From: Argopecten irradians
Lineage: Eukaryota; Mollusca; Bivalvia; Pectinida; Pectinidae
Reading direction: 5' to 3'
Assembly: GCF_041381155.1 (NCBI RefSeq)
Contig: NC_091144.1
Coordinates: 19,353,544-19,417,543 of the forward strand
DNA length: 64,000 nucleotides
How positions within the stretch are numbered: the first letter of the stretch is position 1; the number at the start of each line of letters is the position of its first letter. The notes under the pieces are model-generated. The model saw only the letters and a list, made by a program, of their open reading frames with translations, made no database searches and was not told the origin of the DNA. The translations under genes were made by a program, and so were the position numbers. Positions 36,601 through 49,900 of this stretch are shown in pieces.

Positions 36601-39600
36601 TTACGAAATATTTGAAATGGTGGAGGTTAAAGTGCCATGCATTGATCAGGCCATTCCTGCGTGATATTAGTTAAAACGGCCTCTGATTGGTCAATTAATC
36701 ACATCATGTTAACAACGTAATGCAACACTGTATCAGAGTGACTACAAAATTTATGTAGAAATATTCAATTTCAAAATATTTAATTGACAAAAACTTTTTA
36801 AAGTGTCAATAGGATTAGACATCGGGCATTGCCTGTCTTAGTCTTCTTCAAAAAATGTAGAAATATTCAACATTAAACTGAGTGGCTTACGTGTGACGAA
36901 CTGTAATGTTTTCTGGTTGTGTCCATCAACAGGATTTCTCTTTGATTTGAAATTAAGTTATCGCGAAAAAAGTATGGTGTACATTACATTTATTATCGAA
37001 AAGTATGTGATTGTCCTGATATGATATGAGGCTTCTTTAAACAATCATTAACTAGTGTCGATTATATGTAACAAAACGCATGAATTTGAACTGTTCCTTT
37101 GTCTTTATTAGGTAGGGCGTTAGAATTGTACCTGCTGCCCCTATTGCATGATCGTAAAAGGCGACTAAATTTAGGATCTTATCTTTTCTCTTCTTCCTAA
37201 CTGACTTTATCCTTCCTAATGCCTCCATTGGCACCGCCTCACTTTTGGCCTTGAGTTGAGCGTTCGCCCCTGTGAGGAAGGCCTGGATTCTGTCCCCTGG
37301 CCGAGACACACCAAAGTCTATAAAAGTGGTAGTTTCTGCTCCTGCTTTGCGCTCAGCATACAGGGAGTAGGACGACTGGTTCGCCCGTTGTCAGTATAAT
37401 GTGACCGGGTGGGGTGTGTTGCTTGCTGTCTTCGGCGGCATGCTTCAGTGATATAGCACTATAAAAAAGGCAACAGTTCCACTATACAAGAAGACACAAC
37501 ATGAACATACCACAGTCTCCCAAAACACGCACCTCGCACAACAAACACGCAACACACCGCATACATGGGAGGCCGTCCTTACATGACCATAGCTGTTAAA
37601 AGGACGTTAATTAATCAAACAAACAAACTTTATTGAACTTCTCAGTAATTTCTATATTGCAAATAATATTTTGGGCATAAACTATCTTAATACATTCTGT
37701 TGCAGACTTTGCTGTCAATGTAGATTATCAGAATTATTCTATGTCGCAACCAATTTTGAAAATGTTGATTCATATTCAGTTAAAAACGTGCGTAAATTAC
37801 ATTATATTATATGCTTATATTACAAACCTTACAATGTTTTGTTTTTCAGTCAATATCGTTTTTCAATAACCGTAATTCAGAAAAAAAATATATGCATGAA
37901 ATGGTATTTTAGAATGATACTTGATTGCATATGCATTTTATTTCCAATAACTATGAAGGAACATACAATTACGCTGGGAATACACTTGGATCCGGGTTAC
38001 ACAAGGGCTGGTTTACTGTAATGTATTCTGGTTTTGTCCATCAACATGATTTCTCTTTGATTCAATAGACGACATGATGTCTGATTGCAACGGTCAATAT
38101 TATTCCTTAAACAAAAATGACGTACCTTTCCCATGGTTTTAAGCCAGAAAACTGTAATCATATTTCACGCCTTTATTTTCAATAGGCTTTGGTGCTTTAA
38201 AGTCTTTGTGAGAGTCAATTCCTTACTATTGTCACACTACATGTTTATATAACTGATTTTCTGATCAGCTTAGATAGGTTTCTCATCTGTTCGCCTCGTG
38301 TGTTAATACGCAAGTGCTAATCACGACGAGGAATGCTCTAATACTACTACAAAATAGGTGTTTAGGGCGAGCGGCATCGTCATAACGTTTTTGTTTTGAC
38401 TTTGCTGATCTTTAAAGGTGTCTTTATTTGTGTACTTAAATGTACTAAGGCGTTCGCCGACGCACGTAGGTCAAGTTATACTATTATTAATATTAATATT
38501 AAACCCAAAGGTGTGTCATACAAAGGCGATACCAAGCCTCGGTAACCTTCACGATATAATGAACGTATGAAGAGACATTATCATGTACAAAGTATTTTAA
38601 AACAAGCATATCCGTTTCTTTAATAAATTTCACTTTAAAAGTATATTGTCTAGTATTTAATTTCTCGTGGAGAAAATTCGCTATTTTCTATCTCATATTG
38701 ATTCGCAGGAAGAGTAATTTTTAATTGTTGAATTTTAAGCGACAAACTTATCTTTTTTGTCGCCCATTTCAGTGTATTCACGATTATAGGGAAAGTAAAT
38801 CAGCCGAGAATAAAAATAACTATACAGAATGGATACAACATCAAACACGTGTATCTGTATGCACTAAACAAGGTGAAAAATCATAGATATTTTTGAAATC
38901 CTATGCAAACCGAATGATACCGATGAATTCAGTTAGGTAATTTTCCAAGCGAAATGCCATTAATCAAAATAAAACAAACATACTAAAAAATACGGAAAAG
39001 AAACTAATACATGCAGCTCAATTTTATAAAACCAATAAAATCAGAAATAAATGAAAATAGATAGTTATTTATATTTGTTTTGTTTTGCTGAACAACATCA
39101 TGAATAGCTTAATCAATACAGGATTCAGACGTCGTAAACTATTCTTAGTATAATCGCTTGTGGTAGTGTATCACCGGTTGTTTTCGTGTATAGTATATTT
39201 TTTGCGATTCCGTTGATATGTGAAATTATATGATATATTTCTCTCTCATGTTAGTCAGACGGCCATTTTGTAGTGTCATCGTTTGGTATATGCTCTGTTT
39301 TTAATTGCCCTTGTCATTCACGTCTTTTAGGAATGATGAAGATGACGACGTTAGGACTTCCTCCTCCAAGCCAAGAAGAAATGTGCGTCAAAGAGGCCCC
39401 CGGGGACTACTGTATGCTCGCTGGTAAGTTGTGTAAATAGATTTTATTTCGCTAATTACATAAATCTCATATCAATCAGTGTCGGTGTCAATTTATGTCT
39501 CTGGTTTCTTGGTAATATGTTATCTTTACGCCGAGTGTTTAAAACAGAATCGAATAATCAGTTAATTTTCATGTTTACGATTAGAACGAATATACGTACC

Positions 39601-42028
39601 CGGCCTACTACACCTTTCGGCCGGCACCATTATCTGTCTAAAAGTCTTTTCAGCTGCAATATTGCAGCTACTTTACGATAGATTTCGCATCATCGCTATT
39701 TTCAACATGTTCGCAAATACACAATTTGGCGATGCAGATTCCTGCGACGTTTTATACAATTATTCGCGAAACAATTTATTTCGCGTCCGAAAACTCTTTG
39801 TATGCCATCTCACGAAAATAAACTACTTGCATTCAGTCTAAGCAGTGGCTTAGAAATACGTTCTAGTATGATCTTAACATTTCGAAACAATGTCGTGTAT
39901 TCCACTAGCCAAACGGAATAGTAAATGAAGATGAAACTTTATTATCACTTCAGGTGACTTCCGGGTAAATCATGTACCGGGTCTCACCGTCCTTCACACG
40001 ACATTTCTGAGGGAACACAACCGCATTGCTACCTACTTCACCAGGATAAACCCTGGCTGGGACGATGAAAGGACATTCCAGGAAACCCGGAAACTTATTA
40101 TTGCTATGCTTCAGCACATGGTATTCAACGAACTACTTCCGTCTATTTTAAACGAGGATCACCTGATGAGGTACAACATCCGGTCTAGCCCTAGAGGTTA
40201 CAGTGCAACATATGATCCAAACACCGACGCTTCTATTATGATGGGATTTTCGGCAGCTGCAATGCGGTTCCCCCACACCAGAATCCCAGATGTTCAGGGA
40301 ATGGTTGATGATTCTTTTACGTCACAAAGAAATAATTTAATATTTGCCACCTTTGATAAACCAAGGTTCATCTTGGAAAGAATGGGTCAAGCTTTGAATG
40401 ACTTTGCTAGATGGCTTATTTCATTTCCGGTAATGCAAGACGACCGATTTGTCGAAGATGGGGTGAGAGATTTTCTTTTCTTGGATAACAGAGGACATAG
40501 TTTTGATTTGGTGGCTTTGAACATACAGCGAGCACGTGATCAAGGAGTGCCGCCCTACAACGAGTGGCGGAAACTATGCGGTCTTACTCCCGCTAAGTAT
40601 TTCTCAGCTGGGCCTGGCGGTCTTGTTGATCATGAACCGGAAGTTGTCAAATTGCTCTCGACTGTATACAGGTAGATTTGCACAAGGATTGTAGTTTAAA
40701 AACTTATCAGTATTAATGTAGTGAAATAGCATAAATCTTTTTATTGATTCCGTATTTTCAAAATTTATCATTGGTAAATTTTCAGAAAGTTTCATAAGAC
40801 CATAAAAATTGGTAAAAACAATCTAAATTATCTAGAACAACTTAATGATGCCTGTAATATTACGATACAGAGTTCTTTCACTATGAATAGGCTCTTGATT
40901 TCATTTATTGCTGCATGCAAACTTATAAATACATAGAGTGAGAAATATCGACTGTAATGTAAAATGCTATGTAGATGAATAAACAAAAAGACAAAAAAAA
41001 CATGTCCAGCAGGTCAGCGAAAACAAATTATATTAACAAAATACAACTGTGATATTTTTCATAAAATTATGTACCTTTACACGTCTTCATGTTATAGTGA
41101 CGTGGATGATATCGACTTATTTACTGGGGGATTGTCAGAAATCACACTACCAGGGGCAGCTACTGGACCAACATTTGCATGTATCATTGCCACACAATTC
41201 CGAAGCCTAAAGGTTGGCGACAGATTCTGGTACGAGAACATGCACCCGATCACCGGATTTACCGAAGGTTAGTCGCTATTAACAATATGGATACCTGGTT
41301 TAATGAGTATATAGGGAAGCAATCACATGAATATACCACAGCCTCCCAAAGCATACATATATTCACACACACAACACATTACATATAGAACAGACCGTCC
41401 TATATGACCCTGGCTGTTTAGAGGACGTTAAGTCCAATGAACCTCCCGTGACTTTTTCAACCGATCAGTCATATAACTAATAATAAATAGATTACTGTAG
41501 TATTGTTTTTCTTTGTTTTGTTTTAATGACAAGTTAAGAAATTGTATTTTCATATATTATCATTTTGTACAAAGCAAAATATCGTTTTTTGTAACTGACT
41601 CAAAATATGGTCCTGTTTTCTAGAACAATTAAATGAGATCAAGAAAATTCGACTATCCAGAGTAATGTGTAACAACCTCGACGTCCCAGCCATTCAACCC
41701 AATGTTTTCCGTTTCGTTGGCAACGGGTAAGTTAAATTAGTTAATGCAACATGAGTCAGATATTTATATTTTTATGTCATATAATTTGAATTCTGTCTGT
41801 ACATCCCTTATATTAGATTGTAAGTAAACGCTTTAATCATGGTATATACGAAGCTGGAATCAATCATTGTGAGCATAATAGAAGTGTGAGTGAGTGTAAA
41901 GAGTTGAAGATTTTATATCTCATTTAAGTAACGAACACTTATATTTTTCTCCTTTTTTCAGAAATACCCGCGTACCTTGTAGAGAGCTTCCGGATATAAA
42001 CCTAGAGGCATGGAAAGATGGATCCTAG
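30673..42028 (+). CDS. Secreted animal heme peroxidase A (divergent)
   Basis: A member of the animal (peroxidasin/chorion-peroxidase type) heme peroxidases, which oxidise substrates with H2O2. Twelve exons join to 723 residues: 30673-30892, 31734-31872, 32803-33017, 33771-33950, 34428-34485, 34928-35034, 35408-35509, 39331-39423, 39954-40671, 41098-41267, 41624-41726 and 41962-42028. Residues 1-20 look like a signal peptide and REKR at 35-38 like a furin site. Distal Gln238 and His242 (FGQFIEHD), catalytic Arg375, calcium loop SAFMDGS, REHNR at 391-395 and proximal His479 are present. The two heme-ester acids of myeloperoxidase are replaced: Asp by Glu241, and Glu by His378. RGRDHG reads RARDQG. 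Peroxidase B follows 4.9 kb downstream with identical intron phases. ATG 30673 follows a possible acceptor, so a 5' untranslated exon is likely. Confidence 0.92.
30893..31140. repeat. Foldback repeat of the CGCGAAAT family in intron 1
   Basis: ATACTGTATAGTTG with TTCGTGGGTGAAC and the inverse-like CCCACGCGAGTATCGACACC with TATACAG frame the segment. Similar CGCGAAA-rich stretches lie near 28880, 33990, 35700, 36950, 39660, 42340, 46780 and 55020, so this is a common dispersed repeat. Confidence 0.45.
35780..38065. repeat. Tandem duplication in peroxidase A intron 7
   Basis: The segment from about 35780 to 36947 is repeated from about 36948 to 38065. Shared words include CAGTAATTTCTATATTGCAA, GTTGCAGACTTTGCTGTCAA and CATGAAATGGTATTTTAGAA. 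The first unit has about 520 bases (about 36380-36898) that the second lacks. The second contains the transposon at 37110-37627. The parallel open frames in both units (36003-36362 and 37671-38021) come from the duplication and are not supported as genes. Confidence 0.8.
37110..37627 (+). mobile_element. ~518-bp SINE-like element, complete reference copy
   Basis: It starts AGGTAGGGCGTTAGAATTG and ends with AATCAAACAAACAAA. A 7-bp target duplication CTTTATT lies at 37103-37109 and 37628-37634. The matching position in the neighbouring intron duplicate (about 35965) has a single uninterrupted CTTTATT, which confirms the borders. The 3' tail (GGCCGTCCTTACATGACC, then GCTGTTAAAAGGACGTTAA) is the domain seen in the SINE at 20757. 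No tRNA head and no open frame. About nine other pieces occur in this window. Retroposed by a LINE by inference from the tail and target duplication. Confidence 0.8.
41305..41440 (+). mobile_element. ~518-bp SINE-like family, 3' fragment in peroxidase A intron 10
   Basis: CATGAATATACCACAGCCTC, then CCGTCCTATATGACCCTGGC and GGACGTTAAGTCCAATGAACC match the 3' third of the reference copy. Confidence 0.6.
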
Positions 42029-42145
42029 AATATTTGCTATACGCTTCAATATTTTGGAATCAATATATTTTTTGTCTTTATTAATAGCACTAAATGTTGA
42101 CAAAATTTTGAGTTATTTCAGGTTTAATTTGTCTAAATTATCAGA

Positions 42146-42151
42146 AATAAA
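42146..42151 (+). terminator. Possible polyadenylation signal of peroxidase A
   Basis: AATAAA 118 bases after the stop codon, the first canonical signal downstream. Confidence 0.4.
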
Positions 42152-43695
42152 TTATCTTCAGAATCTAAATCATACAATAGTGAATCGCTTTATAAACTAT
42201 CCTTTATATTAAACCATGTATCTGGTGTTTTTGTTCGTCTTACTTTCATTGTACTACTTCTTCGTACCAAAATAAGTCTTTTTTGTGTCATTTTAATTTC
42301 TGAGGGGAATTTCATACCGACCCGTGGACTTCAATCGAGTACTGTAAACCAACTTATTTTCGCGAACTATAACTTTTGCAGGCAATGAGAAAGCGCGAAA
42401 ATAAATCTCTGCGCAAATGTCTCTAACACATTTAGAATCATAGAGAAATATAATGCGAAATGAAGTTATCATGAAAAAGACCTTAGGCATGGAAACACGA
42501 AAAGAAGTCATAATGAAAAGACCTTAGGCATGGAAACCAGTAATGAAGTCATCGCCAAAATAAGTTTGTTTGCAGTAATTAATCGTAGCAATTTAACCTC
42601 ATTTACTCGAGCACATAGTCCTGGAAGATCCTCATTTATTTTCACGAACTTATTTTGAAAACGAACTTGTTTTGAAATAAAAATCGCGAAATAAAGTAGA
42701 CACGAAAGAAATTTGGTTTACAATATTTAGTTTTAGAGGCGCGGTTGTCGAGTGGGGGAAAATGAGTCATGTGTTGGAAACCCCAGTGCAGTTGACAGGC
42801 ATACATACCCGGTTGGTTTTTCTTGATATTCTGCTCCACAAGGGTTTCAGTATGGTTTATCAATACAAACAGATAAAAGCTTGGACAAGACAAGATAAAT
42901 TTGTACACGATTAGTTTAAACCTATTTAATTTATCTATTATTTCATAAATGAATACTACTGTGTAACGCCACTATGTAATTTGATAAAATATTTCGACGT
43001 TTTAGAAATTCATATTTAAGATTTTGCAAGAATTGTATTACACATTGCTAGCACATCGATACACATGATATCTGAGTCGGGCTATTAATACAACGAAAAA
43101 GAACAATAACCCCAAACCGTAAGTAAAGTTGTTTTCATAATAAGTTTTTCGCATATGTACTTAATCTTCGCCTTTGGCGTGTATTTACACAACACATGCT
43201 GGATTTTAAGAACACATGGCGATTTATAAACCACCAGATTATTATCATGTCACCTGTCGCCTGTATAGTCCCACTTGTTCAACTTCCAATGCAATGTTAG
43301 GTTTAAGATAATAAAAATCTACTGAATTGAGTTTAATTTTTAAAGTGTTACCTCCCTAGACATCCTTCAGAACACTTAAAATGTTGTCACAGATGTACCT
43401 ATTACTAGTAACTAAAGTTCACACTGCAGTTTTCGTTTTCAAACACATGTTAATTTACCTGCATGTTTTCGGAATTTTCAGATTTTTGTTTATTCTTTTT
43501 TTCACGGGATAAAGTGTTGATGATATGTTTAGTACTGCATGTAATAAACAAAACCAGCTATGGCTTTACTTTTTATTAAATCTACGGAAGTCTGTTCTTC
43601 TGTGACGATAGCATTTTCAATATAATAGTCAGGTATGAGAAAATGTCTTTCCCGTCGGAATTTTTTAATTGTTTGTTTATTTGTTTGTTAATCAT

Positions 43696-43770
43696 ACATA
43701 CCGCATACATGGGAGGCCGTCTTTACATGACCCTGGCTAATTGGACGTTAATTATTCAAACAAATAAACA
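43696..43770 (+). mobile_element. ~518-bp SINE-like family, 3' tail fragment
   Basis: CATACCGCATACATGGGAGG, then GACCCTGGCTAATTGGACG and a CAAACAAATAAAC tail match the reference 3' end. Confidence 0.6.
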
Positions 43771-44304
43771 CAAATCTAAGTGTCAATAGATCAATATAAT
43801 TTCAAAAGATGTTCTAATTTGGTTCCAATGAGTCAATATTTGTTATTCAATTTAAAAGTAACCTTGGTTAACACTTGATTTTATAATGGTGTTATTTAAT
43901 GTGTATAATGTCTTCAAAAACAGCTGATCTAGTCGAGGACATTTCGTGATTTAGCAAACAATAGATGAGTGGTTTAATACTAACCTCACGGTGAATTCTA
44001 TAGTCTAGATAGCGAAACAAAATCATAAACCAGTTTAAAGCAGACCCATTGACCTAACCTTTTAATACCCTTGACCAAAAATTGACATCTATCTACCCGC
44101 TACTTCCATTGTATAATCGCAATAAGCGAGTTTTAGGATGCTTTAACTTAACATTTGGGTTATTTATATATTTAGTTTGCATATTTTATTAATCTGTGAT
44201 TCAAATTAAAAAATGTAACATGAATACCTAACAGTCTTATCTGAAACAAAATAAAAAACAAAGAAAAAAACCCAAACAATTGATATGTTGTATGTGTAGA
44301 TGTC

Positions 44305-44720
44305 GCTACATTTTAGGGGGCTGTGGTATATCCTTGTTGTGTTTCCTTTTAAAAGTTACACTGTTTATCCTTTCCATAGGACTACTACTGACACTAGTGT
44401 ACAAAAATGAGGCGTAAACATTTCCAAAAGTAGTGTCTTGAAGAATGTTTTGAAACGCTATTAATTCGTGAACCGTTCCCTCGGGTGTGATCTAATGTAA
44501 TGGGAATGATGTGACGTCTGAAATGAAAAAAAAAGTGGGCGTACGGCTATTTTGTGTACCTGATGCATGCTTCAGTGATATAGCACTACATCAAGGACAA
44601 TAATTCCACTATTACACAAAAAGACTCCTAAAACATACATTTACACGCGCAACACGCTGGATACAGGGAAGGAGGCCGTCTTTACGCGAGCTAAGCTGTT
44701 AATAGGACGTTAGGTTCAAT
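44305..44720. mobile_element. ~518-bp SINE-like family, two rearranged pieces
   Basis: 44305-44375 is an inverted internal piece (GGCTGTGGTATATCCTTGTTG). About 44560-44720 is a plus-strand 3' part (CATGCTTCAGTGATATAGCA, then GGAGGCCGTCTTTACGCG and GCTGTTAATAGGACGTTAGG). Confidence 0.55.
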
Positions 44721-46951
44721 ACACCAAACCTGATCAATGGAGAAAAGACGAATCATGTGATACATCACCTCATTTACACCCGTTACTCATTTCTTCAACT
44801 ACATGTTTTTAATGAGGAGCAAACCGCTGTATTGGTATTATTTTAATGCTTATACAGTAATTAATTGATCGGACTACTTGATGACACAAAACACGTTTAA
44901 ACGTATGATTTCATTGATTTTCCAAAGGATTATTTTCTAAATCAATATGCAATATGGATAACCCTAAATGTCATGATAACGTCGGGTTTTTTCCGCCATC
45001 TCGGATTTTTTTTTATTCTTTATTGTATACTACGAAAAAGAATCTGCCAACAGAAAGTCGAATTTTTTATGAAAACAAGTAAAAAGTAATTATGAGAAAG
45101 AATGTATACGTTCTCTTTCTATCCTAAAGGTTATATATACTTCTGTATTTGTTATGTACTTATAACCTTACGTAACTGTCGTAACGGTCTGTTTTGGTGT
45201 GCATTTGGTTTTGTTACGATTGCTTTTCTGAAGGTGATAAGTCTTGGGATATTACGGACACTATCCTTGATTCAGATGAACGACCTTGAATTATCACATT
45301 AGCCCCAAGATATGATTGGTCTTCAAACAATTTGAGTGTATGTAAATAGATTTGAACCTGTTGAAGTAAAATAACTGAAATAATTAAACAACTTTTCAAT
45401 GAAATGTTTTTTTTATTATCTTTATTTATTTATTTGTTTATGTATTCTCCTCGCTACATTAAATCGCATTATTATAGTTGTTTTATACAGGTGGCCATTC
45501 AAACAACCATTCAAGAAGAGTTGTCATTTAATCTAATGTCAACAGCTTATACGCCTAGAATGCTACGACAAAAGGATTCCATTTGCTAGCTTGATATCGC
45601 CGGCGCAATGACATAACAGTGTTCTTACATATTGGTAACTTATTAATTATATTAATTTCGTCATCAAGATAAGGCGTCATCGATGACTACACATGATGTA
45701 AGTGCAAATTACCTATACCACCTACCATTGGATGTCTCTCAACTCTCGTGTCTAAGGTCTTGACCCGGCCTTTCTCTAAGTACTATTGTTATCCTAGCCC
45801 CAGGGGCCTTTATATCTACCAATGGCAGTGGTTTCGTTTCTATATAGGACTAAATTTGATTGATTAAATCATTAAAATTTTCAGGTCCGGTTTGAAAAAA
45901 TAAAGTTCCAAAACCGGTACAGCTATCGAGCATTTAGTACGTTACACAAAAAAGGTGTTGGATTTACTTAAATCTGTTAAGGATATACGATTGGATTAGA
46001 AATATTTGGAAATAAGTATTGGTAAGTATGGAAGACATTGTCTTTTATTCTTTATCATTCTATTTCATTCACAACAGTTAATGGTTTTTAATTAATTCCC
46101 AATGATAATAAAGCCAGGTATTTTGATCATTTTAAAAGGTTAATTTACTGTATAAATTGAAATATTCGTGGGTACCTCCTTTCGTGAAATGGAACTATAC
46201 AATTTCCGTGGTTCAATTTTTTAACAAGAATTCCACTATCGTATTAATCATATTTCATAGCAACCGCGACAACGAAGACATTCTACAAAAAATCATGTTG
46301 CATTTAATGTAAACATATTTTATTTGCACATTTGCGCATTATAAACTTTAAAGTTGTAAACTTATAATCCGTCTTATCCCGTGCACAGATGTTATACAGT
46401 ACATGATGGTAATCTTCCCTTTGTTTGACTCTATATTCATAAATAAGTACTGTAAAGTTCCTGCTTGATCTCAATTTGAAAGTAAACGCTATCAAAATGG
46501 TTTTGATCTATAATACCGCATAAATGTATATAAGGTTTGCTGGATATTTGTGAGGTTACGAAAATATCGAATTAATCAGAAATACATAAAGCATTTAATA
46601 TTATAGCAATATAGCCTACTAATAAATTTTAATAATTCCACGTGTTCTCATAAAATTTTAGTAAAGAGGCTGTACATCATAATCAGTTTATCTAGGGTAG
46701 CATGTATCTCATATTTCTCTATTATGATTGTGGTGGGTTTTTTTTCTAGGATGACGAAATTTCGTTTCAACCCCATTAACAAAAGTTTGTTATACGGTAA
46801 CATTATAGAGAAAATCGCGAAATTCCCTCTCCGCGATATTAAGCAATTATACAGTAGGCTATATATACAACAAACCAAATTTCAAGATTCGACTATATTA
46901 ATAATAACATCTTCATATTCATTTAGTTACGAACAAACAGTACTTGTCATC

Positions 46952-49900
46952 ATGGAGATAATGCGCATGTGTTTCATTATGGCATTGGTTGTGACGACAA
47001 ATGCGGAGACTACAGAGGCAGGAAACCTGACCGAAATGGTAATCCAATCAATACAAGAAGCCATCCTAATGAGTGAAACAGACCAATCTGGTAAGTTCCG
47101 CTTTTTATTATTAGTTAATTTAAATTATTTAGTTCTTTTATTTTTATTATTATTTTTTTTTTGCATTTGCATTTGCATCTTTTGATTTAACTATATTTTC
47201 TTAATGCCTTTTTGATTCCTCTTCCATTTGCTATTTTCCCCGAGATAAACTTAATTTAGTTATCTTTTCCTTTTTGTTCGCGGTTATTTTAATTTCAATT
47301 TGGAATTAGCACGAGTTTTAAATCAATTTATACGAACATAAACAGCTAATATATAATTCATATAATCGATTAATTGAATATTTAAATATATAAAACTGCA
47401 TGAAAATATTTACAGAATTTTATATTAAAACCAGTTGCCACTTCTTCCGCAACATCCCTTGAATAGGATATCCCCTTATCGAAGCTTTACCTTAAAGGAA
47501 TCAAATTGGCCCTCCTATTCTAAGTGTTCGTTACAATACGTGCCTAATGCTGTGCATACACATTTAGTATTAATTAAGTGTAGCTATCAGGTGCGTGATG
47601 TAATGTTACCTAACTCGTCTGTTGTTTCCTTTGATTTGAAAGCTTCTCATAATATTATATTGAATCCGTTAACTTGCTGTCCACTTTGGAAATGTTATCT
47701 GCGTCGCCTCAGGAATACGATAGCCCACGATCTATTTCACTAGACAAACATTAAAGCAGACTGAAAGGTGAAAAATTACATACCATTGATATCTGAAGTT
47801 CCGAAAACCCCATTGAAATGAATTTAAAATAACGACGGATACAATTTTATACGACTTTGGCATTTATCATTTAAGGCGTCATTGAAGTGACTTTCTGATA
47901 ACTGTTTAAACGAAACATGATGTGGCTTCTTTGTAAAATAATTTACCCATTGAATTAATTGAATCATAATTGTACACAGGAAAAAGTGAATACACGTTTT
48001 ATGTACGTTATAAAACGCATGTTGAGGACCACGCATGTAAAAAGTACGTACGAAACGTATGTAATACATGTGTTAAACATGCGTAATACGAATGGTAAAC
48101 AGACGTAAAACGTAAACGCATGTAAAACGGACGTTTCAAAACATGTGTTATACATACGTTTGATCCTATTACAAAATCCACCTTTTTTGTTTTTATGTAC
48201 ATTTACATTGTCTTTGAAGTTGCACCATATATTTGTCATTTTCAAAAGTAAAGTTTAATTCCATTTTATTTGTATTTTCGGTTCCCGTCCAATGACTGAT
48301 ATTTTTTCATACATACACAAGAAAAAGTGCATACACGTTTTAAGTACGTTATAAAACGCATGTAAAACGCATGTTGAGGACCACGCATGTAAAACGTACG
48401 TACGAAACGTATGTAATACGTGTGTTAAACATGCATAATACGCATGGTAAACAGACGTAAAACGTAAACGCATGTAAAACGGGCGTATCAAAACATGTCT
48501 TATACATACGTTTGATCCTATTACAAAATCCACCTTTTTTAAATGTTTTATGTACATTTACATGGTCTTTGAAGTTGCACCATATATTTGTCATTTTCAA
48601 AAGTAAAGTTTAATTCCATTTTATCGGTTCCTGTCCAATGACTGATATTTTTTTCATACATAGTATGTTGTATTTACAAACGAGTTACTACATTGATAAA
48701 TTTCATAATCTTAGGATGATTTTATTTTTTCTACATCAATTTGTCCTTAACGTCACTTCATCACTTACATTTTTAATAAAGGCTTAAATCTTTACTAAAG
48801 TCGTGCCCGTGTTTTCAAATTCTGGCTCATGATCCAGAAATCAATTTATTTGCACATTGTAACATGTAAATACATTTTTTTCCTTTGCATATGCATAATG
48901 AAGCTACACGTATAATCCTTAGCTACATTTATAATGACAATTCTAGGGTATATACTCATGATCTCGTAGATCAAAAAGCATCCTCAATACTCCAGAGGTT
49001 TCGATCACTTACGATCTCTACATAGATCGTAAGTGACCGGAACCCCTGGAGTATCGAGGATGATCAAACAACAGTTGTAGACTTACTACATTGTACATCA
49101 TAAAGCGCTGGTCAGTTGATATTGATCATATGTATTCAGAGAATTAGTCTTCAAAACTGTTAAAATTAAAATTTAAAAAGACGGAATCCACATTAGCGGT
49201 TTTGCTTCTGTTCACAATCAGTAGATGTACATATAATTGTATACCTACATGTATCATCATACGATATTGAAGCTGCATTATTCTATCATGAGGCTAGTAT
49301 GAGGTTCACTATAAGTTGGTAGAAGACATATATAGATAACATGAAACCAAAACATAGAGGCTATTAAACATGTATTTGCATATGGGAATATCATTTTCGA
49401 AAAAAAAACCACTGCAGGTCTTCAATAACAATGATAAAAGTAATGTTTTACATGTAATTAGTAGGGTTAATTTAACAGACGTCCGTTTTACATGTGGCGG
49501 AAAACAAACTGCGTAAAACATATGTTAAACATACGTTTAACGCATGCTTTGTTCAAACGTACGTTTTACGCATGGTGGCCAAAACGTACGTAAAACGCAT
49601 GTTTTTTCAACGTCTGTAAAACATGAGTTGCACTTTTTGCTGTGTATGTCAATTGGATAAGATCTTTAGGTTATGTTCCCATTCTGAGACACACCAAAAG
49701 TGTATATAGTAGTAGTCTCCACTCCTGCTTACCGCATAAATGGTGTTGAAAGAATTGTGACCGTCGAACAGAGTGTGATGTTCGGTGCTATATCTGCTGC
49801 CCCTATTGCATGATAGTAAAAGGCGACTAAATTTTGGATCTTACCTTTTCTCTTCTTCCTAACTTCTCCTATATAAAGTCTCCCTTGACACCGATTGCCC

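Larger units (their letters stand above)
42029..46951. other. Intergenic region between the two peroxidases
   Basis: 4.9 kb of AT-rich DNA without a recognisable gene. It contains a possible polyadenylation signal for peroxidase A (42146), CGCGAAA-type repeats near 42340-42720 with a short duplicated block (GACCTTAGGCATGGAAAC twice), and pieces of the ~518-bp family. Short open frames (for example 45102-45302 and 45404-45589) have no family resemblance. Confidence 0.55.

Noticed and set aside
36003-38021. Two similar open frames (119 and 116 residues) as a gene pair
   Set aside because: They lie in an intron duplicated as a block. Similarity is equal outside the frames, and there is no start context, domain or codon signal.
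47824-48600. Several similar minus-strand open frames (His/Phe/Tyr/Thr/Cys-rich)
   Set aside because: They come from the 341-bp tandem repeats of CATGTAAAACG words and have no gene features.
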